Notes: generated by a model not told the origin, from the letters alone. DNA of 64,000 nt from Carboxydocella thermautotrophica (GCA_003054495.1 CP028514.1:1465501-1529500); one strand, 5' to 3'; shown: positions 33,315 through 43,203, counted from the first letter of the stretch. Program-made: numbers and translations.

Positions 33315-34486
33315 TATATCACCCCTATCTGTTTCCCCGACTCATAAAGGGCTTGCAACAGCATCTCTATATCGCTGTCACTATGAGTCGCCATCAAAGT
33401 CACGCGCAACCGACTGCTGCCATCTGGTACAGTTGGTGGTCTCACTCCTGGAGCAATAATACCTCTCTTAAACAGTTCCCGGGCCAACTGCATGGTCTTG
33501 GCTGAGGAACCGATAATAATAGGTATAATCGGTGTAATGCCATCTGGGACATCGTAACCCAGCTTCCTTATCTGGGCTCTGACTTCTATCGCCAGATACC
33601 GTAATCGATTGCGGCGCCAGGCCTCGACTTTAATTAGTTTCACAGCCTGCAAAGCCGCCCCTACAACGGCTGGAGGTAAGGCAGTGGAAAAAATGAAAGA
33701 GCGACATTTATTGATTAGATATTCCTTTACAATGTTTCTTGTAGCCACAAATCCTCCCTCAGCAGCCAGGGCCTTGCTTAAAGTACCCATATGTAACAAA
33801 ACCTCTTCCGGTGAAAGGGAATATTCTGCCACCGTTCCAGAACCATCAGGCCCCAAGACCCCGGTACCGTGGGCGTCATCTACCATTAACATGGCTCCAT
33901 ATCGCTGACAGCTCTTGACAATCTCAGGCAAAGGGGCTAAATCACCGTCCATACTAAAAACTCCATCAGTAACAACCAGTATCCGTCTGTACAGCTTATA
34001 GTTCTCTTTTAGCAGCTGCTCCAGGTGTTTATAGTCATTGTGTTTATAAATAACTACCTTAGCCTTACTCAACCGGCAGCCATCAATTATACTGGCATGA
34101 TTGAGTTCATCACTTATAATCAAGTCTTCTTTTCCTACCATGGTAGAAATAATCCCTATATTGGCCATATAACCTGTACCAAAAAGCAAAGCATTCTCCT
34201 GCTTTTTTAACTCAGCCAGAGCCTGTTCTAGTTGTCCCTGCAAAGCATTGGCTCCATAAAGCAGCCGGGATCCACCTGTACCAGTACCATACTGGCGTAC
34301 AGCCTCCTGACAGGCATTGACTACTTTCTCCTCTGTTGTCAAACCCAGATAGTTATTAGAACAAAAGAGCAGTTTTTCGCCATCAGCAGTCTGCACATGC
34401 GGTTGGGCAGCACTATAAAGGGGTTTAATCTCTCTGTATAATTCCCTCTCTCTAAGTAAGGCTAGTTCTTGCTCTATCCATTCCAT
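33314..34486 (-). CDS. bioF: 8-amino-7-oxononanoate synthase
   Basis: A 390-residue PLP enzyme condensing pimeloyl-CoA with alanine. Seen are FCSNNYLGLT at the start, SDELNHASIIDG, VDDAHGTGVLG and the PLP-lysine motif GTLSKALAAEGG. The length is normal. It stands between bioA and bioD with close spacing. Confidence 0.95.
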   Translation of the reverse strand: MEWIEQELALLRERELYREIKPLYSAAQPHVQTADGEKLLFCSNNYLGLTTEEKVVNACQEAVRQYGTGTGGSRLLYGANALQGQLEQALAELKKQENALLFGTGYMANIGIISTMVGKEDLIISDELNHASIIDGCRLSKAKVVIYKHNDYKHLEQLLKENYKLYRRILVVTDGVFSMDGDLAPLPEIVKSCQRYGAMLMVDDAHGTGVLGPDGSGTVAEYSLSPEEVLLHMGTLSKALAAEGGFVATRNIVKEYLINKCRSFIFSTALPPAVVGAALQAVKLIKVEAWRRNRLRYLAIEVRAQIRKLGYDVPDGITPIIPIIIGSSAKTMQLARELFKRGIIAPGVRPPTVPDGSSRLRVTLMATHSDSDIEMLLQALYESGKQIGVI

Positions 34487-34498
34487 TCACATCATCTC

Positions 34499-35860
34499 CT
34501 AGCCTTCAGTAACCTGAATGATACTGGCCTTTATTATTTCTAACATCTCCTGCAGCTGTTCATCATTGGAGACCAGTGGCGGCATAAAAACGATATTGTT
34601 GCCTAAAGGTCTAGTAATCAGACCCTTTTTTCGTGCTGCCAAACAGGTTTTAATTCCCATCTTCTCCTGCCAATCATAGGGTTCTTTCGTCAGTTTATCC
34701 CGAACCAGTTCAATCCCAACCATCAGACCCGCCTGTCGGATATCCCCGACATGGGGCAGTTCATTGAATTCGGCCAAGACCTTTTTAACTACTCCAGCTT
34801 TTCTTGCTGCTTCAGTTACCAAATTATGCTTTTTCAGTAATTCCAGGCTGGCCAGGGCCACAGCACACCCCAACTGATTTCCTGTATAGGAATGGCCATG
34901 GAAGAAGGTTTTCATTTCAGCATAGTCACCATAAAAAGCGTCATAGACTTTTTGGGTAGCCAGGGTTACAGCTAAAGGCATATACCCACCTGTCAGGCCT
35001 TTGGAAATGGCCATCAAGTCAGGGGACACACCATCATGATTAACTGCCCACAGTGCCCCGGTACGCCCAAATCCGGTGGCAACTTCATCGCAAATCATTA
35101 AAACATCATATCGATCACATAATTCCCTTACTTTTTTCACATAACCGGGCGGCTGAGTGATCATACCAGCAGCTCCCTGAATTACGGGTTCAATTACACA
35201 ACCTGCCAGTTCATGGGCATGTTCGGCAAAAGCTTTTTCCAGAGCCTGTTCACATTCCTTCTCGCATTGACCAGCCTTTGCTCCAAAGGGGCAACGGTAA
35301 CAATAAGGAGCAGCCACCTTTATCGTAGGAAATAACAGGTCCCTGTACGTGCCATGGTATAGATCAATTCCCCCCACACTAACAGCTCCAATGGTATCAC
35401 CATGATAAGCATTCATCAGGGTTAGAAATTTGTTTTTCTCCGGTCTTGGATTTGGACACTGCCGCCAGTAATGAAAGGCCATTTTCACCGCAACTTCGAC
35501 AGCAGTAGAACCATTATCGGAGTAAAAAACCTTGACTAAACCTGGAGGAGCAATTTCCACCAGTTCGCGAGCCAGCAGGGTTGCTGGAATATTACCATAA
35601 CCCAGGTAACTACTATGGGCGATCTTCCCTAATTGATCAATAATAGCATCATTCAGCTCTTTTACATTATGTCCATGAATATTAACCCAGATAGAGGAAA
35701 AAGCATCATAATACTCCCGACCTTCGGTATCGTACAGCTTTACTCCTTCCCCTCTGGCAACTATTATAATCTCTTCTTCCAGCCAGTCCTTCATTTGGGT
35801 AAAAGGATGCCAGACATACTGTTTATCCCACTGAGCCAGTTGATCATAGGAATAGGTCAT
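34499..35860 (-). CDS. bioA: adenosylmethionine-8-amino-7-oxononanoate aminotransferase
   Basis: A 453-residue class III PLP aminotransferase, with the BioA start YVWHPFTQMKDW, the SNDG-like YSDNGSTAVEVA, the ICDEVATGFGRTG segment and the PLP-lysine SKGLTGGYMPLA. The ATG after AGGAGG is chosen over upstream codons that would extend into bioW. It lies 4 bases after the bioW stop. Confidence 0.95.
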   Translation of the reverse strand: MTYSYDQLAQWDKQYVWHPFTQMKDWLEEEIIIVARGEGVKLYDTEGREYYDAFSSIWVNIHGHNVKELNDAIIDQLGKIAHSSYLGYGNIPATLLARELVEIAPPGLVKVFYSDNGSTAVEVAVKMAFHYWRQCPNPRPEKNKFLTLMNAYHGDTIGAVSVGGIDLYHGTYRDLLFPTIKVAAPYCYRCPFGAKAGQCEKECEQALEKAFAEHAHELAGCVIEPVIQGAAGMITQPPGYVKKVRELCDRYDVLMICDEVATGFGRTGALWAVNHDGVSPDLMAISKGLTGGYMPLAVTLATQKVYDAFYGDYAEMKTFFHGHSYTGNQLGCAVALASLELLKKHNLVTEAARKAGVVKKVLAEFNELPHVGDIRQAGLMVGIELVRDKLTKEPYDWQEKMGIKTCLAARKKGLITRPLGNNIVFMPPLVSNDEQLQEMLEIIKASIIQVTEG

Positions 35861-35864
35861 TGCA

Positions 35865-36632
35865 CTACTCCTCCTTTTGCAAAATCGGTACGCCTCCAAT
35901 CAAGCAGGGTACTTCTCGAAGCCAGTGTAGCACTGACTCTATCTGCTCCTCTTTCTCGATCCAGAATACCCTGCCTCCTCCTTTTCCTATGGGCTTAAAG
36001 TTAGGCAAACGACAATATCCCAATCTGGATGAAGCTACATAGCCGGTGGTATATTCAGGGTTATCAGACCAGCACAGTTCCGCCACTATCCCCGGACAGG
36101 CATTTACTTTACTGGCCAGAGCCAGGGCCTCGCTTAACCGCGTGTTAATCAGGCCAGCGCAGGTGAGCATTTCCCGTAACTGCTGATAAGTTGTCTGGTT
36201 CCAGCCAAATTTGGTCGCCCTGACATTTTCCCTTACAACCCGGTTAGAGTCCAGTGCTACCACCCAGGCTCCCCGTATATCCTGAGGAGGATTTTCCAGC
36301 AGCTGAAAGGCGGAGTTAATCTGTCGCTGTGTAATTCCGTTTCGGCCCAGCAATTCAGTTGCGAGTTTTCGAGCATCAACCGTAGTTGCAGGGTAAAATA
36401 ACTTAACTGGCAGTAGCGAAACTTCTTGTACTCTTTCATCAATTTTTTCAACAGTGATCTGAAGAAAGTCCCATTTCCCTTTTTCATGGTTACTGGCTTT
36501 TTGCCAGAAGTAAAAAAGGCGGTCTTCAATTTCTGTTTCTGGCACCAGATCTTCAGCTCCGGATATGTGCCTTCCGCCCTTTTCATGAGGCCCTCCAGCA
36601 GCTGCCCGCATACGAATTGAATACCAGTTCAT
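35865..36632 (-). CDS. bioW: 6-carboxyhexanoate--CoA ligase
   Basis: A 255-residue BioW enzyme that activates free pimelate to pimeloyl-CoA. Family sequence is seen in YSIRMRAAAGGPHEKGGRHISGAE at the start (split here: YSIRMRAA and GRHISGAE), and in GGRVFWIE near the end. Its presence shows that pimeloyl-CoA comes from pimelate and not from the BioC/BioH fatty acid route. It is second in the operon, after bioB. Confidence 0.92.
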   Translation of the reverse strand: MNWYSIRMRAAAGGPHEKGGRHISGAEDLVPETEIEDRLFYFWQKASNHEKGKWDFLQITVEKIDERVQEVSLLPVKLFYPATTVDARKLATELLGRNGITQRQINSAFQLLENPPQDIRGAWVVALDSNRVVRENVRATKFGWNQTTYQQLREMLTCAGLINTRLSEALALASKVNACPGIVAELCWSDNPEYTTGYVASSRLGYCRLPNFKPIGKGGGRVFWIEKEEQIESVLHWLREVPCLIGGVPILQKEE

Positions 36633-36644
36633 CAGAGGTTCACC

Positions 36645-37622
36645 TCAGATTTTCAGGCCTAAATCCTTGATCATCTGCAAATCTGTTTCTACTTCTCTGC
36701 CCTGGGTTGTCAGATAGTGACCAATCAGCATGCCGTTCAAGCCCGCCATCAGCCCCAATGCTTGCATGTCCCGCAAATTCACTTCCCTGCCACCGGCATA
36801 TCTAATGTTTTTGGTCGGTAAGATAAAGCGGAAAATGGCAAAAGTTTTAATTACCTCTAAGGGTGACATAAGGGGTCGTCCTTCCAGTTTGGTGCCTTTA
36901 ATAGGATTGAGAACATTAATGGGTATAGCGTCTACATCCAGTTCTTTTAATGTAAAAGCAAATTCAATTCTCTGGGCCATCGATTCCCCCATACCGATAA
37001 TGCCTCCACAACAAACTTCCATCCCCGCCTTTTTTACATTTTTAATGGTAGCGATTCTCTCTTCATAAGTATGAGTAGTGACAATTTGGGGGAAGAAACT
37101 GCGAGCTGTTTCCAGATTATGATTATAACGGGTAACCCCAGCTTCCCTGAGCATCTGGGCCGCCTTTTCGCTTAATGTACCCAGGCAGGCACAAAGTTGT
37201 AAACTGATTTCTTGACGCAACCGTCTATAAATATCCAGTATCTTTAAGAAAAGCGGATCATTTTCATCCATTCCCAATCCAGCTGTAACCAAGTCGAAGT
37301 GGTGAGCACCAGCTGCTTCCATTGCTTTAGCTTTGGCAATTATCTCTTCTTCATTGAGCATCTCTACCGGAGTAATGTTGGTATGATGATGGGCAGACTG
37401 AGCACAAAAAGCACAGTCCTCTGAACATCTTCCGGTTTTTACGCTGATGATAGAACAGAGATCCACCTTATCCCCGGCGAACTTTTCCCTGATTTTGGCT
37501 GCCATGGCAGCCAGTACTTGAATGTCTGCCCCTTCTGCCCGGGCAAGTTCCATCGCTTCCTCAAAAGAAATTTCCTGACCATCTAATACCTTTTTGGCTA
37601 ATTCAATAATCCGGTTAAACAT
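36645..37622 (-). CDS. bioB: biotin synthase
   Basis: A 325-residue radical SAM enzyme inserting sulfur into dethiobiotin. The cluster motif is CSEDCAFC, followed by QSAHH, and later YNHNLETARSFFPQ and NPIKGTKLEG hold residues for the second [2Fe-2S] cluster and substrate. First gene of bioBWAFD, directly behind a BirA-type operator and sigma-A promoter. Confidence 0.96.
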   Translation of the reverse strand: MFNRIIELAKKVLDGQEISFEEAMELARAEGADIQVLAAMAAKIREKFAGDKVDLCSIISVKTGRCSEDCAFCAQSAHHHTNITPVEMLNEEEIIAKAKAMEAAGAHHFDLVTAGLGMDENDPLFLKILDIYRRLRQEISLQLCACLGTLSEKAAQMLREAGVTRYNHNLETARSFFPQIVTTHTYEERIATIKNVKKAGMEVCCGGIIGMGESMAQRIEFAFTLKELDVDAIPINVLNPIKGTKLEGRPLMSPLEVIKTFAIFRFILPTKNIRYAGGREVNLRDMQALGLMAGLNGMLIGHYLTTQGREVETDLQMIKDLGLKI

Positions 37623-37651
37623 CCAAGAACCCTCCCTTTCTCTTTACTGTT

Positions 37652-37705
37652 ATATTAAAGGGTGAAACCGGATATGTCAACCTGTTTTCAAAATATAGTT
37701 AACAA
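37652..37705 (-). promoter_or_regulatory. biotin operon promoter with BirA operator
   Basis: On the minus strand TTGTTAACT and GGTTGACAT form the split inverted repeat of BirA operators, 14 bases apart (37675-37705). The right half contains a -35 TTGACA, followed at 17 bases by -10 TAATAT (37657-37652). Bound BirA would cover the promoter when biotin is plentiful. Confidence 0.85.
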
Positions 37706-37733
37706 AAAAACCACCCGCCGAACTGCGGGTGGT
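37704..37733 (-). terminator. terminator of the BMP/ABC transporter operon
   Basis: CCACCCGC / GCGGGTGG with a 6-base loop, then TTTTTTTG on the minus strand, just after the last permease gene. Confidence 0.9.
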
Positions 37734-37739
37734 AAAAGC

Positions 37740-38618
37740 TTATCTTCCTTTTCTTTCGAAAGGCTCCCCTAGAGCTGCAGGCGGGGTGGCCCGGCCGATA
37801 ACTCCAGCTAGAGCAATCATAGTGATGATATAAGGTGTAATCTGGACCAATTCGGTCGGGATAGAATAACCTTGCAAGCGTTGCTGCAAAGTATCAGTAA
37901 AGCCAAACAATAAACTGGCCCCAAAAGCACCAAAGGGTGTCCATTTACCGAAGATCAGGGCTGCCAGAGCTATAAAGCCACGACCAGCAGTCATGTTCTT
38001 AACAAAAACATTCAGCTCCCCGATGGAAAGGCTGGCTCCTGCCAATCCAGCCAGAGCACCACTGATAATAACAGCGATATAGCGAATTTTAGGAACACTA
38101 ATACCCAGTGTATCAGCAGCTTTGGGATATTCCCCTACCGAACGCAATCTTAAACCGAAAGGAGTATAGTACAGCAAATAATGAGTAACTACAAGTACAA
38201 TTAAACCGAAGTAAACGACAGGGTTAAAAGGTCCCCAACTGGGCAGCTTATTAACCTGCGGAGTTGTCCCTGCTACATTGAAAATTACCTGGAGCAGAAA
38301 TAGAGTCGCCCCAACCGCAAGCAAATTTATAGCTGTACCGCTAACAACCTGGTTTGCCCTATATTTAATAGAAACAACAGCATGAATCAGGCCCATGATG
38401 GCCCCTACCAGAACAGCGCCGAACAGACCAATCCAGGCACTACCGGTAAAATAAGAGAACACTACTGCTGCAAAGGCACCTGAGAGCATCATACCTTCCA
38501 GGGCGATATTTACAACCCCGGAGCGCTCAGAGTAAAGGCCTCCTAAAGCTGCAATCAACAAAGGGGTCGCCGCTATTAATGTCGCTCTAATGATATCCCA
38601 AATGGTAGTCAAGTCCAT
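37740..38618 (-). CDS. nucleoside-type ABC transporter permease (YufQ/NupQ-like)
   Basis: A 292-residue BPD_transp_2 permease with about eight to nine membrane helices and the loop LYSERSGVVNIALEGMML split as SERSGVVNIALEG, typical of the BMP-linked purine nucleoside transporters. It is coupled to the upstream permease by a TAATG overlap. The substrate is inferred from the family; it could be another nucleoside-like compound. Confidence 0.88.
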   Translation of the reverse strand: MDLTTIWDIIRATLIAATPLLIAALGGLYSERSGVVNIALEGMMLSGAFAAVVFSYFTGSAWIGLFGAVLVGAIMGLIHAVVSIKYRANQVVSGTAINLLAVGATLFLLQVIFNVAGTTPQVNKLPSWGPFNPVVYFGLIVLVVTHYLLYYTPFGLRLRSVGEYPKAADTLGISVPKIRYIAVIISGALAGLAGASLSIGELNVFVKNMTAGRGFIALAALIFGKWTPFGAFGASLLFGFTDTLQQRLQGYSIPTELVQITPYIITMIALAGVIGRATPPAALGEPFERKGR

Positions 38619-39661
38619 TAGGCTTCGCCTCCCTTCAGCTTCGGCAGGAAGCTTCTTACAATCTGATCAGCAGCAACAAAGAAGATTATAATGGCTTGAA
38701 TTACAACGATCAGGTCAGCAGGTACTCGTGTTGCCATATTCATGTATTGGCCACCATTCGCCAGAGCTCCGAAAAGCAGGGCAGAAAACAATACTCCTAC
38801 CGGGTGATTCTTGCCCAGCAATGCTACTGCAATCCCCTCGAAACCATAGCCAGGCGAGAAATTGGAAATATAGGCCCGGTGGAAACCGAGTACCCGTTCA
38901 GCTCCGGCTAAACCAGCCAGCACGCCAGAAATAGTCATGGCAAGGATAATCATTTTCTTAACATTGATACCACCATATTCAGCAGCCAGGGGGTTCAAGC
39001 CTACCGCTCTAATTTCATAACCGGTTACAGTCTTCCAGAGCAAATACCATACCACCACCAGAGCCACCAGAGCTAAAAAGAAACCCACATTCATCTTAGA
39101 ACGAGTCCAGTTGTTGGTCAGCTCCTGGATTGTAGCTAACGCTGCCGAAGGGGCAACATCAGGAGTACGGGGGACCTGTCCGGGGGCCTGAAAGATTTTT
39201 ACATAATAGGCAGCAATACCGTAAGCAATATAGTTCATCATAATGGTATTAATAACTTCATGCACACCCAGTTTCGCTTTCAAATAACCGGGAATCGCCG
39301 CCCAGATACCGGCAGCAGCCATCGCTGCTAGAATTGCAACAATGGCATGAATAGGGCCCGGAAGAGAAATGGCAAAACCAGCATAGGCCGCCGCTGCAGC
39401 AGCTATATACATCTGTCCTTCTACACCTATATTAAACAAACCGGTACGAAACGCAAATGCTACAGCTAAACCGGTAAAAATCAGCGGAGTAGAACGGGCC
39501 AGAGTGTTAAAGAAACGGTGTTTATCCCCAAACGCTCCCTGAATCAAAGCTCCATAGGCCTCCAGCGGGTCTACTCCAATTGCCAGCATAATTACTGCGC
39601 CCACCAGTCCAGCTAGCAGGATTGCCCCAACTGGTACCAGCCACTCTAGAAACCGCTTCAT
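38618..39661 (-). CDS. nucleoside-type ABC transporter permease (YufP/NupP-like)
   Basis: A 347-residue integral membrane protein of the same family, with FRTGLFNIGVEGQM as the ATPase-coupling loop and about ten hydrophobic helices. Its start overlaps the ATPase stop by ATGA. It forms the channel with the following permease. Confidence 0.88.
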   Translation of the reverse strand: MKRFLEWLVPVGAILLAGLVGAVIMLAIGVDPLEAYGALIQGAFGDKHRFFNTLARSTPLIFTGLAVAFAFRTGLFNIGVEGQMYIAAAAAAYAGFAISLPGPIHAIVAILAAMAAAGIWAAIPGYLKAKLGVHEVINTIMMNYIAYGIAAYYVKIFQAPGQVPRTPDVAPSAALATIQELTNNWTRSKMNVGFFLALVALVVVWYLLWKTVTGYEIRAVGLNPLAAEYGGINVKKMIILAMTISGVLAGLAGAERVLGFHRAYISNFSPGYGFEGIAVALLGKNHPVGVLFSALLFGALANGGQYMNMATRVPADLIVVIQAIIIFFVAADQIVRSFLPKLKGGEA

Positions 39662-41175
39662 TGTAGCCCCTCCTTTACGCCTGCCATCAAGAGACCAAGT
39701 TTTTCTTCGCTGGCATCTTTGGCATCAAGTATATCCATGATTTCACCCTCAAACATTACTGCAATTCGGTCACTCAAGGCCAGAATCTCCTGCAGTTCAG
39801 CAGAAACCAGCAAAACGGCAGCACCATTATCCCTTGCTTCGATAATCCTCTTATGAATGAATTCAATCGCACCGATATCCACACCACGGGTAGGTTGGGC
39901 AGCAATCAACAATTCGGGATTTTGATAAAACTCCCGCGCAATAATTACTTTTTGCTGGTTTCCTCCGGAAAGAGACCTGGCCATAGCCTGTGGCAGACGG
40001 GGCCGCACATCAAAGGCTGGAATAAGGTTTTCGGCATGGGCCTGAACAGCTTTTTCATTTATACCATACCAGGCAGAAAAAGGAGCCCGGTGCTGATAGC
40101 CCAGGATCAAGTTATCGGCAATAGTATAGTCCAATTCCAAGCCTCTTTTATGCCTATCTTCAGGTATGTGGGATATACCTGCATCTTTCACTGCCCGGGG
40201 AGATTGATTGGTAATCTCCTGCTCCTTAAAGAATACTTTACCATTGGTAGCCTTTCTTAAACCGGTAATAACTTCGATAAGTTCAGTCTGGCCATTACCG
40301 GCAACACCAGCAATACCCAGTACTTCGCCTTTTTTCAGCTCGAAAGAAATTCCTTTTAAGGCAGGTAATTTCCTATCATTCAGCGCTTCCAGATTTTCAA
40401 CTCTGAGAATAGTCTGTCCAACTTTTGCCTCAGTTTTAGGCACTTTCAGGATTACTTCCCGGCCCACCATCATGCGGGCTAATTCATTTTGATTGGTCTG
40501 GGCAGTGGCAACCGAGCCAACAGTACGTCCAGCCCGTAGAACGGTAACATTATCGGTAATTTCAATAACTTCATTGAGTTTATGAGTAATAAAGATAATG
40601 GTTTTACCCTGAGCAGTCAGGTTTTTCATGATCCGGAACAATTCCCGCACTTCCTGGGGAGTTAAAACAGCTGTCGGTTCGTCCAGTACCAGTATTTCCG
40701 CTCCCCGATAAAGGGCCTTGATAATTTCAACCCGCTGTTGCATCCCTACGGAGATATCCTGTATTTTGGCCTGCGGATCTACCAGCAAATTATATTGTTT
40801 GGAGATTTCTTCAACCTCGCGGATTGCTCTCTCCATGTTCAGCATAATGCCTTTTTTGGGTTCTGAACCCAGGACAATATTTTCCGTAACTGTAAGGGTT
40901 GGCACCAGCATAAAGTGCTGGTGAACCATACCAATACCCAGCTTAATAGCCGTAGTAGGGCTATCAATGGTGACTTTTTGTCCATTGAGCAATATTTCTC
41001 CGCTATCCGGTTGATATAACCCATAGAGAATACTCATCAGGGTGGACTTACCTGCACCATTTTCTCCAACCAGAGCGTGGATTTCCCCTTTTTTTATCGC
41101 CAGGTTTACATTATCGTTAGCGATAACTCCAGGGAACTTCTTGGTAATATTACGCATTTCCAGAATATAGGTCAT
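39658..41175 (-). CDS. nucleoside-type ABC transporter ATPase with two nucleotide-binding domains
   Basis: A 505-residue fused ATPase. The first domain has Walker A GENGAGKST and signature ISVGMQQRVEI; the second has the weaker GVAGNGQTEL and SLSGGNQQKVI. This duplicated form serves sugar- and nucleoside-type importers such as NupO. The ATG follows AAGGAGG; upstream codons run through the hairpin after the binding-protein gene. Confidence 0.92.
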   Translation of the reverse strand: MTYILEMRNITKKFPGVIANDNVNLAIKKGEIHALVGENGAGKSTLMSILYGLYQPDSGEILLNGQKVTIDSPTTAIKLGIGMVHQHFMLVPTLTVTENIVLGSEPKKGIMLNMERAIREVEEISKQYNLLVDPQAKIQDISVGMQQRVEIIKALYRGAEILVLDEPTAVLTPQEVRELFRIMKNLTAQGKTIIFITHKLNEVIEITDNVTVLRAGRTVGSVATAQTNQNELARMMVGREVILKVPKTEAKVGQTILRVENLEALNDRKLPALKGISFELKKGEVLGIAGVAGNGQTELIEVITGLRKATNGKVFFKEQEITNQSPRAVKDAGISHIPEDRHKRGLELDYTIADNLILGYQHRAPFSAWYGINEKAVQAHAENLIPAFDVRPRLPQAMARSLSGGNQQKVIIAREFYQNPELLIAAQPTRGVDIGAIEFIHKRIIEARDNGAAVLLVSAELQEILALSDRIAVMFEGEIMDILDAKDASEEKLGLLMAGVKEGLQ

Positions 41176-41195
41176 AGAGCTGCCTCCTTCGCTAA

Positions 41196-41225
41196 AGAGG
41201 GTGCTGTTTGGTAACAGCACCCTCT
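41196..41225 (-). terminator. intra-operon hairpin between binding protein and ATPase genes
   Basis: A perfect 13-bp stem (AGAGGGTGCTGTT and complement) with a 4-base loop and only TTT after it. It could be a partial terminator or protect the upstream message, giving more binding protein than ATPase. Confidence 0.65.
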
Positions 41226-41236
41226 CTCCTATTCAT

Positions 41237-42370
41237 TTACTTGGCAGTTGGGTCTTTGACAGTGATTTCGCCTTTTGCAATCTTTTCTTTAGCATCATTT
41301 ACAGCTTTTACAACATCATCAGGAATAGCTTTCTTCATATCTTCGATTTTTTTGATAGCAGCGGCATCATTTTTAACCCCTTCTTTTTCAACGGGCTCAA
41401 CGTTGCGCAGATCGGTCAGGCCAACGCCATCTTCTTTTACACCGAAAACTTTATTACCAGCGGTGAACTTGCCATCCAGAGTGTCTTTTACTACCTGGAA
41501 GACAGCCACGTCTACCCGCTTCAACATAGAAGCCAGGATAGTACCAGGTTTAATCCAGTTCTGGTTGGAGTCTACACCAATAGCGAATTTGCCCTTTTCA
41601 GCCGCAGCCTCAAATACCCCTTGACCAGTACCACCAGACGCATGGTAAATAATGTCAGCACCATTGTTGAACTGGGTAGTTGCCAGAGCTTTACCTTTTA
41701 CAGGGTCATTGAAAGCCTCACCAGTTGTACCAGCGTAAGCGGATTGTACTTTTACATTTTTGCCAAAGTTTTTGTTAACATATTCTACCCCTTGCCTGTA
41801 GCCTTCTTCAAACTTGTGAATCAAGGGGAAGTCAGCACCACCAACAAAACCGACATTACCGGTCTTTGACATCATAGCAGCCAGAACGCCAGCCAGGAAG
41901 GAACCTTCATGCTCCTTGAAAGTCAAAGAAGCTACATTGGGCTTGTCTACTACTTCGTCAATCAGAGCAAATTTTACATCTGGAAATTCAGTAGCGACCT
42001 TTTCCAAAGAGGTCTTCATCAAGAAGCCGACACCGATAACCAGATCATAACCGTTTTCGGCCAGGAAGCGCAGTGCTTCTTCATCAGAAGCCATTTCTTT
42101 GGGTTCAATGTATTTATATTCGATACCCAGTTCTTGTTTGGCTCTTTCCAAACCAGCAATAGCAGCGTCGTTAAAAGATTTATCACCTTTACCACCAGTA
42201 GACAGTACGATCCCTACTTTGATGCCTTTTGCTTTTGGAGCTTCTCCGGTAGGTGCTTTTTCTTCAGTCTTCTTGGCACAACCAACGCCGACCAGAGAAA
42301 CTGCCATAATCATGATGGCCAGCAACAGCAAGGAACGGTGCTTACGGAACAGCTGATACATTTTAATCAC
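41237..42370 (-). CDS. BMP-family substrate-binding lipoprotein
   Basis: A 377-residue exported protein of the Bmp/Med family, the extracellular nucleoside-binding component of the transporter. A signal helix leads to a lipobox-like GVGC, then the mature domain begins GIKVGIVLSTGGKGDKSFND, typical of the family. The GTG with GGAGG at 7 bases is taken as the start. It leads the operon bmp-ATPase-permease-permease. Confidence 0.9.
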   Translation of the reverse strand: MIKMYQLFRKHRSLLLLAIMIMAVSLVGVGCAKKTEEKAPTGEAPKAKGIKVGIVLSTGGKGDKSFNDAAIAGLERAKQELGIEYKYIEPKEMASDEEALRFLAENGYDLVIGVGFLMKTSLEKVATEFPDVKFALIDEVVDKPNVASLTFKEHEGSFLAGVLAAMMSKTGNVGFVGGADFPLIHKFEEGYRQGVEYVNKNFGKNVKVQSAYAGTTGEAFNDPVKGKALATTQFNNGADIIYHASGGTGQGVFEAAAEKGKFAIGVDSNQNWIKPGTILASMLKRVDVAVFQVVKDTLDGKFTAGNKVFGVKEDGVGLTDLRNVEPVEKEGVKNDAAAIKKIEDMKKAIPDDVVKAVNDAKEKIAKGEITVKDPTAK

Positions 42371-42412
42371 ACATATCCCTCCCAAATTTTTAAGGTAATT
42401 CCGGAACCACAC

Positions 42413-42428
42413 ATGCAATCGTTTGCGC
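42413..42428. promoter_or_regulatory. LacI/PurR-like operator ahead of the BMP gene
   Basis: ATGCAATCGTTTGCGC, read as GCGCAAACGATTGCAT on the minus strand, agrees with the GCAAxCGxTTxC palindrome of LacI-family regulators. No such regulator gene is adjacent; the neighbour is GntR-type. Confidence 0.4.
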
Positions 42429-42468
42429 TCCTCTCGCCTCCCTTCAAACAGTTGAAGAAAAGAAATAA

Positions 42469-43203
42469 TTATTTTCTTTTTCTGATAACCTTAAAGTTGA
42501 AGAAATCAGGGCGGAAATAGTTTTCACAGTAAAATATCGGGACCCCGCTACGATCAAAGTGAATTTGTTTTAGTAATAATAAGGGACTGTTTTTGCGAAT
42601 GTGCATGAGCTTGGCCATGTTTTCGTCAGCATTTATCGGTACAATTTGAGCTATCGCCTGTTCTATGTAGATACCCAGTTGAGATTCCAGCAAGCTAAAG
42701 AGTGAACCATCCCAGCTGGCATTCTCAGGCAAGCGTTCTGTATATATTTTGGGAATGTAGTCGATACAATATACTGCCACCTTATTATCCGCTGTTCTAA
42801 GGCGGGAAAGCTTGAGTAGCTCTGCGCCCACAGGTAAATTGAGGGCTTCGGCCATGCTTTTATCGGCTTGAGCTTGTTCCAGTCCAACTATAATAGAGCC
42901 TGCTTTCTGGCCTAATTTTTCAATGCTTTCTGTGACACTGAAAAGCTCCTCAATCCCTCGTTCTACCAGGGCCCGGGGCTGATTAACAAAAGTCCCAATT
43001 CCCTGTTTTCGGGTTAATACCCCTTCTTCTTCCAAAACGCGCAAGGCTTCTCTTAGAGTAGCCCTGCTCACTCCGAATAAGCGGGCTAATTCCGCTTCAG
43101 GAGGTAACTGTTCTCCTGCCTGGTAGCTACCATCAGCAATCATTTTTTCCAGTCTTTCTTTGACCAGCAAATATAGCGGTCTATTATCCTGTCTAACCTG
43201 CAT
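42469..43203 (-). CDS. GntR/HutC-family transcriptional regulator
   Basis: A 244-residue regulator with an N-terminal GntR winged helix (GEQLPPEAELARLFGVSRATLR split: QLPPEAELARLFGVSRAT) and a C-terminal UTRA ligand-binding domain. It lies 100 bases before the BMP transporter operon and after spoIIIE; a GntR gene (ymfC) also follows spoIIIE in Bacillus. It probably responds to a small metabolite related to the transported compound (inference). Confidence 0.92.
   Translation of the reverse strand: MQVRQDNRPLYLLVKERLEKMIADGSYQAGEQLPPEAELARLFGVSRATLREALRVLEEEGVLTRKQGIGTFVNQPRALVERGIEELFSVTESIEKLGQKAGSIIVGLEQAQADKSMAEALNLPVGAELLKLSRLRTADNKVAVYCIDYIPKIYTERLPENASWDGSLFSLLESQLGIYIEQAIAQIVPINADENMAKLMHIRKNSPLLLLKQIHFDRSGVPIFYCENYFRPDFFNFKVIRKRK

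Noticed and set aside
41201-41869. 222-residue open frame on the plus strand over the binding-protein gene
   Set aside because: Antisense to a clear BMP lipoprotein and rich in Phe and Ser, as expected from a shadow frame.
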